Of a stretch of 64,000 nt of DNA, positions 50,994 to 59,466 are shown in pieces (within the stretch, counting starts at the first letter, position 1; each line of letters begins with the position of its first letter). Both the position numbers and the translations under genes were made by a program. Origin of the DNA: Anaerolineae bacterium (GTDB taxonomy: Bacteria > Chloroflexota > Anaerolineae > Caldilineales > Caldilineaceae); the NCBI GenBank assembly GCA_030432295.1, contig JAUIHI010000013.1, forward strand, positions 100,564-164,563. Direction: 5' to 3'. Below the pieces are notes generated by a model. It worked only from the letters and a program-made list of their open reading frames with translations. It was not told where the DNA came from and did not search any database.

Positions 50994-53441
50994 ATGCAGA
51001 AACGAATTATACGAAACTATCCCCATGTGTCATTGCATGGCACACTTGTCCGCTGGCTATTGTTGCCGGTTGTGATGATGCTCCTTGTTGCCTGCAATCC
51101 TTTGCAAAGTTCGGAAAATCAGACGTCGATCAACGGTCAACTTAGTGGACGCCTCTTGCTCTGGCACGACTGGCAGGGCGACAGTGTACAGACGTTGTCA
51201 AGGTTGATCGATCGATTTCGCGAAGTGAACCCCGGCGTCACGATCATTAGTATTGCCATGCCGACAGAAGAGTTGGTGGCTTCGGTCAAGGATTTTGCGG
51301 CAGGTGGATTGGGTCCAGACATTGTGTTGACTGATGCAGGCAACATCGATGAACTGGCGGATGCCAAGTTGTTGCGCAACTTGATCGGGCGCTCGGATGT
51401 GGATACGGAACGGTTCCTACCTGGCCCATTGAGTACTGTCCAGAACGGACCCCTGCTCTACGGTCTGCCTTTTACACTCCACACCCAGGTGCTTTTTTAT
51501 AACCGGGCGCGGGTGATGCAAGCGCCGCAGACATTGGACGCGCTGCTGGATTCAGTCGACAAAGGTAAAACGATTGGAATCAGCACAGGGTTGGTGGATG
51601 CATTTTGGGGCGTAGGTGCGTTTAGTGGCAGCCTGTTCGATGTGGAGGGAAATCTGGCGTTAAATGAGGGCGGTTTTCTGAACTGGGTGGACTTTCTGAA
51701 GTCCCTGCAGAGCGTGCCGGGCGTTGTACTGGACAAGAATTATGAGCCGCTGCGGACGCGTTTTGAGGCTGGCGAACTTGATTTTCTGGTAGGCACCTCG
51801 TTGGATATGCTGCGTTTGCAAGAAGTGATTGGTGCACAAGAATTGGGTATTGCTACGTTACCCAGTGGTCCAAGCGAACGCGCGGCAGGGCCTATTCTGC
51901 ATGTGGATGCCTTTGGGTTTAGTCGCGCCGCCAGCCCGGAAGAGACCACATTGGCGTTGGCAGTGGTGAACTTCCTGACGAATACCCAGCAGCAGAGCCG
52001 TTTGTTGGTAGAGCCTACAGGTCGTCTGCCTGTACACAATCAGGTTCGCTATCGCCGCAATTTGCCAGACTTTGTCACCCAACTTGGCCGCCAAAGCCGT
52101 ACAGCAATCCCTTTCCCCATGCAACGGATGGACATGTGGAAGACGCTGTCCGATTTGACTTCGGAGGTGCGAGCCATCTACACACAGGCGTTGGCCGGTA
52201 CGATCTCTTCACAGCCGGCGGTAGCGACGATTACACAGTTGTTGGCGGACCAATTCAACCTACCTGTACGAAGCAGCAGCAATGAGAAATTTTGTCCGGA
52301 TACAGGCGAGACAGATGCGGTGCGTACAGCAGAGTTGCTGTTGTGGCATACGTTGGAAGGTGCCGAAGCGGATGCGATGCAGCAGATCGGCGACGCGTAT
52401 GAGCAGCTTTGTTTTGGCGTACGCATACAGATCGAGCAAGTCAACCAAGAAAGGGTTGTTACGGCCTACCAGAGAGCGCTTGAGAAGGGCGAAGGTCCCG
52501 ATATGCTGCTGGAATCGACGCGGATCACAGCGCAATTGGCCGATGATCAACTGATCCGGGATCTGAGTGATATGGTGGAGTCGGATTTTCTACAGAGATT
52601 CATACCGGGTTCAGCGGAAGCGATGCGGATTGGCGGACGCCTGTACGCTCTGCCGGAATCGGTGGAAGTTCTGGCGCTCTACCGCAATTTTGACCTAGCG
52701 CCAGAACCACTTTTTGATCTGGAGGAAATACCGCTACGTACAGCAGGAGACCGTCCATTTGCCATGCCGGCCAGCTTCTTCTATGGGTACTGGGGCATAG
52801 TGCCCTTTGGCGATTTTGAATTTGATCCTGTCAGCGGCGCACTGTTAGAAGTCGAAGGCTTACGCAACTGGCTGGCCTGGTTGCGTTCCCAACAAGGTCA
52901 GCCAGGGATCGCGTTGGATTTGGAGTGGAAAATGTCTGAGGATCGGTTTGCGAATGGGGACGCGGCCTATTTGGTCAGTGGTCCCTGGTCGCTAGTACGT
53001 CTGCGTGAGGAAATAGGCCATGACCGTATCCGTGTGACACCGCTACCAGCCGGCAGCCAGGGACCAGGCAGCCCGATATTACAGGTGCGGGGTCTCATGG
53101 TAAACGGAAAGATCACGGATGCACAGGCTGCCGTTGCTGTGGCATTTGGTCGTTTCCTGACTAGCACAGCCAATCAGACAATTCTGCTGAACACGGGCGT
53201 GCACGTATCGGCGCTGGTCAATATCGGGCTCGGCGATTATCCCTTGCTGAATGGTTTTCGCGAACAGGCAAAGGCAGCGACTGTTGTGACCGAAAATGCC
53301 CGCTTTGGGACGATCGAGCGTGAGGCTGACATATTGTACCGCGATGTGTTGTTTGAGGGCATGGCGGTAGATGCCGCGATGGCAGCCTTTGTGGAACGGG
53401 TTGATGCCGACAATGGGTTTGTCAGCGAAGGGAAAGAGTAG
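50994..53441 (+). CDS. Lipoprotein with two fused solute-binding (family 1) domains
   Basis: The 815-residue protein has a lipoprotein signal (WLLLPVVMMLLVAC) and two tandem SBP family 1 domains. Domain 1 opens GRLLLWHDWQGDSVQTLSRL and runs to about residue 410. Domain 2 opens TAELLLWHTLEGAEADAMQQ at about residue 445 and runs to the end. Both carry the GPDI/GPDM and LYGLP/LYALP strand motifs of sugar-type binding proteins. No permease or ATPase is nearby. An MscS-type channel gene starts 6 bases after the stop, so the lipoprotein and the channel are almost surely co-expressed. The binding lipoprotein might gate or sense for the channel (inference). The ATG at 50994 fits the signal peptide. 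Confidence 0.85.
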   Translation: MQKRIIRNYPHVSLHGTLVRWLLLPVVMMLLVACNPLQSSENQTSINGQLSGRLLLWHDWQGDSVQTLSRLIDRFREVNPGVTIISIAMPTEELVASVKDFAAGGLGPDIVLTDAGNIDELADAKLLRNLIGRSDVDTERFLPGPLSTVQNGPLLYGLPFTLHTQVLFYNRARVMQAPQTLDALLDSVDKGKTIGISTGLVDAFWGVGAFSGSLFDVEGNLALNEGGFLNWVDFLKSLQSVPGVVLDKNYEPLRTRFEAGELDFLVGTSLDMLRLQEVIGAQELGIATLPSGPSERAAGPILHVDAFGFSRAASPEETTLALAVVNFLTNTQQQSRLLVEPTGRLPVHNQVRYRRNLPDFVTQLGRQSRTAIPFPMQRMDMWKTLSDLTSEVRAIYTQALAGTISSQPAVATITQLLADQFNLPVRSSSNEKFCPDTGETDAVRTAELLLWHTLEGAEADAMQQIGDAYEQLCFGVRIQIEQVNQERVVTAYQRALEKGEGPDMLLESTRITAQLADDQLIRDLSDMVESDFLQRFIPGSAEAMRIGGRLYALPESVEVLALYRNFDLAPEPLFDLEEIPLRTAGDRPFAMPASFFYGYWGIVPFGDFEFDPVSGALLEVEGLRNWLAWLRSQQGQPGIALDLEWKMSEDRFANGDAAYLVSGPWSLVRLREEIGHDRIRVTPLPAGSQGPGSPILQVRGLMVNGKITDAQAAVAVAFGRFLTSTANQTILLNTGVHVSALVNIGLGDYPLLNGFREQAKAATVVTENARFGTIEREADILYRDVLFEGMAVDAAMAAFVERVDADNGFVSEGKE

Positions 53442-53446
53442 AGCAT

Positions 53447-54943
53447 ATGCAACCTGGCGGCGATTTCCAAATCCTGACCGATCTCATTCAAGTTGTCATC
53501 AAGTTTCTGGGCCGGGAGGTCGTTCGGCAGCAATTATTGGCGATCCTGCTCATTTTGGGCAGTACGGGTCTTGTGGCGCGCTTTCTGCGATCATTATTAT
53601 TAAAAAGACAACAGGTTGAAGATGAGGACGATGAGCGTGATGAGCCTTTGGAAGAAGAGCCACTGGCCGTTCGGGGTCCATACGTTGAAGAACCGAAAGA
53701 GCGTCCTGTCGCCGTTCGGTTGCTGCATTGGCTGTGGCATCTGAGTGTGCAGATGTTACATCCGCTCCTCAGTCTGGCTGCTACCTACGGGGTGCTACAG
53801 CTATTTCGAGTTCAGGGTTGGTTCTTCTTTGGCTTGTTGGAAGATTTCGTCACGATGTTGTGGCTCTATCTGGGCTACCGGGTTTTTGTGGGGACGCTCT
53901 ATGCGCTCTTTGATGACGAGATCGTAGAAAGGCACGAGCGCAAGCTGCTGGTGCCGATTGCTGTGATTGTGGCCGTGTTGCTGATACTAAATAAATTGGT
54001 ACAGATTGAGACGTTGGCCGCAATTCCGGTGGTTCCAATCTTTGATGCACCTATTACGCTTGGGGGTCTCTTTGCGGCCACAGTCGGTTTTTATTTATGG
54101 ATCGTCTTGCTGGATGCGTTGAAGGATTTTCTGCAGCCCCTCTTATCGCGTGGAAATCACAGCAACCCGGGTGCGGTTCAGGCTTCGCTGGCCTTATGGG
54201 GTTATGTCATGATCGCTGTGGGTCTAGTGATTGTCATGCGTGTTATTGGTTTGAATGTCACGACGGTGGCGGCGATTACGGGCGGACTGTCGGTGGGTGT
54301 GGGGTTTGCGTTACAGGATGTGTTGAAGAACTTCCTGGGCGGAATCATCTTGCTCTTCGAGGGCACGGTGCGGCCGGGGGATTGGGTCGAGATCGGCGGC
54401 AAAGAAGGTGAGGTGGACAAGATCAGCATCCGGTCAACGGTTGTAAGTACGTTTGACAATGTGGAGTTGATTGTGCCCAACCAGGATTGGCTCAATACCA
54501 CAGTAACAACGTATACACGTACGAGCCGGCGCTGCCGCACGCGGGTGCCAATTGGAGTCAGTTACAGTTCGGATGTACGACAGGTGCAGGAAATTCTGAT
54601 TGAGACAGCGCTTAGCCATCCAGATATTTTACACGATCCTGCACCGGTGGCGCCTTTGTTCAATTTTGGCGATTCGAGTATTGATTTTGTGGTTTTAGCC
54701 TGGGTGGAGGATGCACTACTCAAGGGCAAGGTGGCATCTGAACTGCGGCTCATGATTTGGGACGCGTTTCAGGAGCATGGGATTGAGATTCCGTTCCCAC
54801 AGCGCGATCTACATATCCGCAACGGCCTGCCAACCGTGAGCGCCAACGGACAGCACGATGAAGAAACAGATGTACTGGCAGAGCCTGTACGCACCGGCCC
54901 AGAAACAGAGAATGAGCCCAGTGCGTCCCCAATTCTGAAATGA
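53447..54943 (+). CDS. MscS-family mechanosensitive channel with extended N-terminus
   Basis: The 498-residue protein has an N-terminal helix, an acidic segment (QVEDEDDERDEPLEEEPLAV), then about four more helices. The MscS pore helix and beta domain follow: GLSVGVGFALQDVLKNFLGG, FEGTVRPGDWVEIGG, KEGEVDKISIRSTVVSTFDN and VELIVPNQDWLNTTVTTYT. The cytoplasmic vestibule domain ends near DLHIRNGLP, followed by a hydrophilic tail. MscS channels open under membrane tension and release solutes. It is the second gene after the tandem solute-binding lipoprotein (6-base gap), with a strong terminator behind it at 55049. Confidence 0.9.
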   Translation: MQPGGDFQILTDLIQVVIKFLGREVVRQQLLAILLILGSTGLVARFLRSLLLKRQQVEDEDDERDEPLEEEPLAVRGPYVEEPKERPVAVRLLHWLWHLSVQMLHPLLSLAATYGVLQLFRVQGWFFFGLLEDFVTMLWLYLGYRVFVGTLYALFDDEIVERHERKLLVPIAVIVAVLLILNKLVQIETLAAIPVVPIFDAPITLGGLFAATVGFYLWIVLLDALKDFLQPLLSRGNHSNPGAVQASLALWGYVMIAVGLVIVMRVIGLNVTTVAAITGGLSVGVGFALQDVLKNFLGGIILLFEGTVRPGDWVEIGGKEGEVDKISIRSTVVSTFDNVELIVPNQDWLNTTVTTYTRTSRRCRTRVPIGVSYSSDVRQVQEILIETALSHPDILHDPAPVAPLFNFGDSSIDFVVLAWVEDALLKGKVASELRLMIWDAFQEHGIEIPFPQRDLHIRNGLPTVSANGQHDEETDVLAEPVRTGPETENEPSASPILK

Positions 54944-55048
54944 TGGACCAACGGTGCTGATGAAAAACAGATGATCGTAGCCGTGTAACGCCGAAGCTAT
55001 CAGTCGCTCTATCTGGCTTCTGGCTGGAAGCGCAGTGTCGCACAAAAT

Positions 55049-55086
55049 GTGAGGGGTGGCCCACTCTGGGCCACCCCTCACTTTTT
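55049..55086 (+). terminator. Strong Rho-independent terminator
   Basis: GTGAGGGGTGGCCCA (55049-55063) pairs perfectly over 15 bp with 55067-55081 across a 3-base loop and is followed by TTTTT. It ends the SBP-MscS transcript; it also lies 50 bases from the stop of the convergent minus-strand gene. Confidence 0.9.
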
Positions 55087-55135
55087 CTTACGCTATGAGG
55101 ATGGGTTCAACCATCCCTAAATGGTGATGCTTCGT

Positions 55136-56026
55136 TTATAGATTCGGGTTGACCGGGGCTTCGAAGGGAACGTTGTTCTCTCCACCCCGGGGGCCGCGCT
55201 GTCCGTCAAAGTTCGGGCGTCCACCGTCCTGCTCGCCACCCCGTCCGCCAAATTCCGGGCGTTCGCCGTTCTGCATCTGCTCCAGAATCTGGTCGGCCTG
55301 CTCCTGGGTCAGTTTGCCATCTGCCACAGCCTGGGCCAGTCGCTCTTGGGCCTGGGCCTGCATTTCGGCCTGCTGTTCAGCTTGCAGGGCTTCCAAATCT
55401 ACGCCCTTCTCGGCTGCGATCTCTTCGATCGTCTGGCCGCTCTGGATGGCTGTGCGCAACTCTTCCTGGGTCATCCCCAGGGCCTCGGCCACGCCGCCGT
55501 CACGTTCGCCACGGACTCCTTGGTCGCTGGGGCCAAAACCGCGCTGGCCGGGGAATTCGCCGTTCTCAAGGGCGGTCTGCATCTCGGCCAGTTTGGCGTC
55601 TGCCTCTTCCTGGGTCAGTTTGCCGTCTGCCACAGCCTGGGCCAACTGCTCTTGGGCCTGGGTCAGGGCAAATGCTTGCAGGTCCACACCCTTTTCCGCG
55701 GCGATCTCTTCAATCGTCTGGCCGCTCTGGATGGCGGTCTGTAGTTCCTCAGTCGTCATGCCCAGGGCCGCGGCCAGGGCTTCCTGATGGTCGCCGCCTT
55801 TCATGCCCTGCACGTCGCCAAGGCCGCCGGGGCCGCCACTGCCGCCCCGTCCACCGGGACCGCCCCGCTCGAACGCGTTCTGGACTCCCTGCTGGATGCG
55901 CTCCATAATGGGAGCATCGCTGGTGGATGTGTCTGGGGTCTGGGCGAAGCTGATGGCGCTAAAGGTGAGGACACCCACCAGCGCTGCACCAACGACGATA
56001 CCAAATTTCTTCATTCGGGTGTTCAT
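55136..56026 (-). CDS. Secreted protein with duplicated helical repeats (DUF2680-like)
   Basis: The 296-residue protein has a signal peptide (KKFGIVVGAALVGVLTFSAI) and a Gly-rich segment (FERGGPGGRGGSGGPGG). Two copies of an approximately 80-residue unit follow: first ALGMTTEELQTAIQSGQTIE, second ALGMTQEELRTAIQSGQTIE, each continued by EIAAEKGVDL and a LAQAVADGKLTQE(E/Q)AD unit. The repeats resemble DUF2680-type secreted helical modules and SHOCT-like tails. The C-terminus is Gly/Pro/Arg-rich. AGGAG precedes the start at 56026. Function unknown; an extracytoplasmic chaperone or stress protein is conceivable. Confidence 0.75.
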   Translation of the reverse strand: MNTRMKKFGIVVGAALVGVLTFSAISFAQTPDTSTSDAPIMERIQQGVQNAFERGGPGGRGGSGGPGGLGDVQGMKGGDHQEALAAALGMTTEELQTAIQSGQTIEEIAAEKGVDLQAFALTQAQEQLAQAVADGKLTQEEADAKLAEMQTALENGEFPGQRGFGPSDQGVRGERDGGVAEALGMTQEELRTAIQSGQTIEEIAAEKGVDLEALQAEQQAEMQAQAQERLAQAVADGKLTQEQADQILEQMQNGERPEFGGRGGEQDGGRPNFDGQRGPRGGENNVPFEAPVNPNL

Positions 56027-56390
56027 TCTGTTTCTCCTCTTTCGGTTGGATAGAACCATTCACAGTCTGTACTGTACCGGTACGTCACAGCGGGTTGTTC
56101 TTGGGGGCTGTTCGTGCTGCCTCTTGTCTTGCTGTGATGGCTACAGTCTATCCGGGCCGGGTTAGGATCGTATGAGGAGTTTGTGTGCAGTTTGTGAAGA
56201 GGACAGATGGCTTCTACCAGAGAATTGTCCACCAAACCGGCGGGGATGCAGGAAGGGGTGATGGGCAAGAAGCCCTGGCAAAAGGTTTGCACTTTCTTCC
56301 TTTGCTCTCTACAATAGGTGGGTAGCATCCAACTGTAATCCCACCATCAGCCAGTTCGCAAGCGCTGACACTGACCGGAGCCATTGACCA
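56027..56390. other. Divergent intergenic region
   Basis: These 364 bases separate the divergent secreted-protein and isomerase genes. No gene, hairpin or repeat is evident apart from the two ribosome sites. Confidence 0.5.
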
Positions 56391-57227
56391 ATGCAAATGA
56401 GTTGCCTGCCCGTTTCCCTCTACGCCGACATCAGCGCTGGCCGCCGCACGCTGGCCGATTGGTTTCGTTTTGCCGCGGAATTGGGATTGGATGGGGCCGA
56501 CATTTCCGTCGCCCACCTGCCGGGACGGGACGCGGCCAGCCTCGCCCCCATCCGTCGCCAGGCCGAAGACGCGGGTGTAGTTATCCCGATGATGGTGACC
56601 TACACCGATTTCACCCATCCGGACTCGGCCATACGTGCCCGCCAGACCGACGAACTGCGCTCCTGTATCGAAGCCGCAACCCATCTGGGCGTGGGCTATC
56701 TGCGTGTGACTGCGGGACAGAAGCACCCCGGCGTGCAGCGGGAAGAGGGCATCGCCTGGGCCAGTGCCGGGTTGACCGCCTGTGTGGCCGACGCCACCGC
56801 AGCCGGTGTGACTCTCTGCTACGAAAACCACACCATCGGCTATGGCTGGACCGAATACGACTTCTCTCTGCCCTCGGATATCTTCCTGGAAATCGTCGAG
56901 CACACAGAGGGGAGCGGTCTGCAATTGCTCTTTGACACGGCCAACAATCTGGTCAACGGCGAGGACCCCCTGCCCGTGCTGGAAGCAGTCATCGACCGCA
57001 TTGCGGTGGTCCACGCCGCGGATATGGCGCGCAAAGGCGTCTTCGAGCCGACGGTTGTGGGCACGGGCGTCTCGCCTCTGGCCGCTATCTTCCGCAGTCT
57101 GCGCCAGCACGGATTCGACGGTTGGCTGAGCGTGGAGGAGGGCAGCAAAACCGGGGAAGCGGGTTTCCGCCAGGGGATTCCGCTGGTGCGGGCGCTGTGG
57201 GAGGCGGCTGGCGCGGATAGTGAATAG
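56391..57227 (+). CDS. Sugar phosphate isomerase/epimerase-like TIM-barrel protein
   Basis: The 278-residue protein belongs to the xylose isomerase-like (AP endonuclease 2) TIM-barrel group. Features are SLYADISAGRRTLADWFRFA, LGLDGADISVAHLPGRD, VGYLRVTAGQKHPGVQREEG, LCYENHTIGYGWTEYDF (metal Glu), LLFDTANNLVNGEDPL (metal Asp), VVHAADMARKGVF (metal His) and a last WLSVEEGSKTGE (metal Glu). The Glu/Asp/His/Glu metal set is complete, so activity is plausible. The family isomerises or epimerises sugars, inosose and hydroxypyruvate. No neighbours indicate which. GGAG lies about ten bases before the start. Confidence 0.88.
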   Translation: MQMSCLPVSLYADISAGRRTLADWFRFAAELGLDGADISVAHLPGRDAASLAPIRRQAEDAGVVIPMMVTYTDFTHPDSAIRARQTDELRSCIEAATHLGVGYLRVTAGQKHPGVQREEGIAWASAGLTACVADATAAGVTLCYENHTIGYGWTEYDFSLPSDIFLEIVEHTEGSGLQLLFDTANNLVNGEDPLPVLEAVIDRIAVVHAADMARKGVFEPTVVGTGVSPLAAIFRSLRQHGFDGWLSVEEGSKTGEAGFRQGIPLVRALWEAAGADSE

Positions 57228-57278
57228 CCAAAATCTGTGCTGAATGGCACTGATTTTCCGTGACACAACGATGACGTG

Positions 57279-57323
57279 AAAAGAGAAACGTGAGATCGTC
57301 GTCTGATCTCACGTTTCTCTTTT
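57279..57323. repeat. 19-bp perfect inverted repeat, possible terminator
   Basis: Arms 57279-57297 and 57305-57323 are perfect reverse complements around a 7-base loop and are followed by TCTCTTTTCTC. The core AAACGTGAGATC is shared with the hairpin at 16475-16511, so this belongs to a dispersed hairpin family. It can serve as terminator for the isomerase gene. Confidence 0.75.
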
Positions 57324-57488
57324 CTCTTTTCTCTTTTCTGTATTCCGATTTCTGGACACCCCGCCACGGAAATTGCACTTCCCCAGCAATCCGCGTATAC
57401 TGTGCGTCAGGTCGGGCGGCTGCCCCATCGCCACTACCTCATCGCACCCCGCAGCGCCCTCGTATACGTGCAATTGCGCCTGGTCCTT

Positions 57489-57962
57489 CTACAGCAGGGA
57501 ATCCAGCCAGGCCACAATTCCTTTGTCTTTTTCCTGTTCTGGTTGTCGTTCCGTTTGGCTATTTGCGTCCTGTGCTGCGCTCTTCTTTGGCCCGGCGCTC
57601 CACGGACGCGGCATCCACCCTGGCGGATGTTTGGCCGCATAGCTTGCGTTGCGGTGGTCAAAGGCCGGGTTGAGCAGCTCAACCCCCGCGTGGAGCAAGA
57701 CGTACTCAGCCCAGCGGGCCTGGCGCTTCTTGACACGGAAATACATATTCTGCGAATCAAAGCCGAACCAGAAAGTGTCGACGCCATAGCCTTTGAGAAT
57801 ATCTATGGCTTCGCTCATCCGGTGAGAGCCACCTTTATCGACGCGGCGCAGGACCATCTGATAGCCGAAATCGCCATAAGCTAAGCCCCTGATGAGTCCT
57901 TCGAGTACATCGAGATAATTGAGGGAACCGGCAATGTTGTCATAAATATCTTCAATCTTCAT
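57489..57962 (-). CDS. Hypothetical protein
   Basis: The 157-residue protein is not recognised. The first 100 residues look folded (IEDIYDNIAGSLNYLDVLEG, MVLRRVDKGGSHRMSEAIDI, LKGYGVDTFWFGFDSQNMYF, VKKRQARWAEYVLLHAGVEL). The rest is basic and low in complexity, ending in EKDKGIVAWLDSLL. The start at 57962 has AGGAGG five bases upstream. There is no signal peptide or membrane helix. It is the only gene in its local context on this strand. Confidence 0.65.
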   Translation of the reverse strand: MKIEDIYDNIAGSLNYLDVLEGLIRGLAYGDFGYQMVLRRVDKGGSHRMSEAIDILKGYGVDTFWFGFDSQNMYFRVKKRQARWAEYVLLHAGVELLNPAFDHRNASYAAKHPPGWMPRPWSAGPKKSAAQDANSQTERQPEQEKDKGIVAWLDSLL

Positions 57963-58116
57963 CAATCCTCCTCTTCGAAGTCATTGTGACTCATGTCGAA
58001 AACGGGTAACTCTGCCCGATGCCAATATCTCAGTATATAGAACATTTGTTCTTGTCGCAAGTTTCCCGGAAACAAATTCTTACCTAGCAGAAATCTAACA
58101 ACTGGGCTAACGGGCT

Positions 58117-58455
58117 ATGGACCAAACAATCATCACATTCACCCTCAATAGTCAACCGATACCAATCACACTGAACCTTGTCTTGGCGTTCCTTGTCATT
58201 GGTTTGATTTTCCGTTACCAACGCAAAGCGGCGGATGAGTACAAGAAATGGGCCAGTACCCGCAATCCAATCGCTCCCAGCCTGAAAGAGAGCAAATCTC
58301 CCTACGACGCAATGTATGACGGCACATCTGGCTGCCTTTGGTCGTTGGGAGAGCGAATGGTCGTTGCTCTCCTCTGGCTTGTGGTGGTGGATTTAGTCTT
58401 TGCCAAAGGGGCATTTTCTGCCGACGTTTTACAGGTTCTCTTTTCGGGCAACTGA
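58117..58455 (+). CDS. Small membrane protein of unknown function
   Basis: The 112-residue protein has a membrane helix near residues 17-35 (ITLNLVLAFLVIGLIF) and a second near the C-terminus (RMVVALLWLVVVDLVFAKG). A hydrophilic, positively charged segment lies between them. No family is recognised. Its stop overlaps the start of a 68-residue ORF in TGATG. The upstream 150 bases hold no strong ribosome site. Confidence 0.55.
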   Translation: MDQTIITFTLNSQPIPITLNLVLAFLVIGLIFRYQRKAADEYKKWASTRNPIAPSLKESKSPYDAMYDGTSGCLWSLGERMVVALLWLVVVDLVFAKGAFSADVLQVLFSGN

Positions 58456-58661
58456 TGACCTTATTCATCCCCATTTCGATACCGCTTCTGGCAATAGAAC
58501 AACACAGCGCGCTGCTCATCAAATGGATCGACGGGCAATCTCTGGGAAAGATGGATAAGAGCGGTGTGGATGTAGCGGGATTGGAGGAGAGGATCAGCGA
58601 GGAAGTCGGCGGGATAGAGGGAGAACTGCCGGTCTATCAGGCTGTGGGAGGCACGGCCTGA
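58455..58661 (+). CDS. Possible small coupled ORF
   Basis: This 68-residue frame starts at the TGATG overlap with the previous gene and begins TLFIPISIPLLAIEQHSALL, then a charged KWIDGQSLGKMDKSGVDVAG. Translational coupling is the only support; it has no recognisable family. It may be chance. Confidence 0.3.
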   Translation: MTLFIPISIPLLAIEQHSALLIKWIDGQSLGKMDKSGVDVAGLEERISEEVGGIEGELPVYQAVGGTA

Positions 58662-58696
58662 CCGGTTTTCGTGACAAATTGTGTCGGTGGCCGGGG

Positions 58697-59434
58697 TTAG
58701 CTCCGCGCCAGTTGGCGACGGAAATGGCTGGTCAACCCAGCCAAATAGAGCAGATTGATGACCACCCCGACCACCAAATATCCCCAATAGCTGTCCCCCG
58801 CAGCCATCCGCCAGTAGGCCGCGGCGGGCCAGTAGGTGGGGACAATTCCCACCAGCCATTGCCAGGGCGTGGGCAGAAACCAGGCCACCAGCGGCAATGC
58901 CTGAAGCCCCTGTAGCATCTTCAGCACACCAAATCCCTCGACTTTGTTGGCGGCCAGGGCTGTCACCGCCAGCGCCACAATCCCACCGCTCAGACTGGCC
59001 AAAGCCGCGGCCAGCACCAATTGTCCAAAGGGAATCGTGAGCAGCCCGGCGATGGGGACCGCCAGGAGGGTGACGAGAAAGGCGATGACCACAGGCAGTC
59101 CGATGCGGTAGAGCAGATAGGACGAGAGCGAGACCGGCGTCACCAGCAGCGCGGTCAGTGTGCCCTCGTCCCGTTCGTCCAGAATCAGAAAGCCCACCAG
59201 CGACCCTACCATTCCCGGCGCAATCAGCAGGACGAAACTCATCAGCAGGGGTGTGTAGTCGGCCAGATCGACGGCCAGCAGCCGTTGCAGATGGGGCGTG
59301 GCAAAGGGCACGCCGTAGCGCATGGCCAGGGCCAGTGCCAGCGATCCCGCGGAAATCAGCAGCAGCATCGAGTCCCGGCTGACCGATTTCAGGTCTACCG
59401 GGCCAAGCCCGCGCAGGACAGTTGCGAATTTCAT
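58697..59434 (-). CDS. ABC-2-type permease (exporter subunit)
   Basis: The 245-residue permease has about six helices (SMLLLISAGSLALALAMRYG, LLMSFVLLIAPGMVGSLVGF, VVIAFLVTLLAVPIAGLLTI, AAALASLSGGIVALAVTALA). The cytoplasmic DERDEGTLTALLVTPVSLSS is a conserved coupling segment of ABC-2 and CcmB-like exporters. The start at 59434 follows GGGGGTGGG. It is encoded after a branched-chain aminotransferase gene on the same strand with 32 bases between, in a region of short GTGGCACAGG repeats. The cognate ATPase may be the one at 61617-62318 or encoded elsewhere. Confidence 0.8.
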   Translation of the reverse strand: MKFATVLRGLGPVDLKSVSRDSMLLLISAGSLALALAMRYGVPFATPHLQRLLAVDLADYTPLLMSFVLLIAPGMVGSLVGFLILDERDEGTLTALLVTPVSLSSYLLYRIGLPVVIAFLVTLLAVPIAGLLTIPFGQLVLAAALASLSGGIVALAVTALAANKVEGFGVLKMLQGLQALPLVAWFLPTPWQWLVGIVPTYWPAAAYWRMAAGDSYWGYLVVGVVINLLYLAGLTSHFRRQLARS

Positions 59435-59466
59435 CCCACCCCCTGTGCCACTACCTGTGCCACGAC

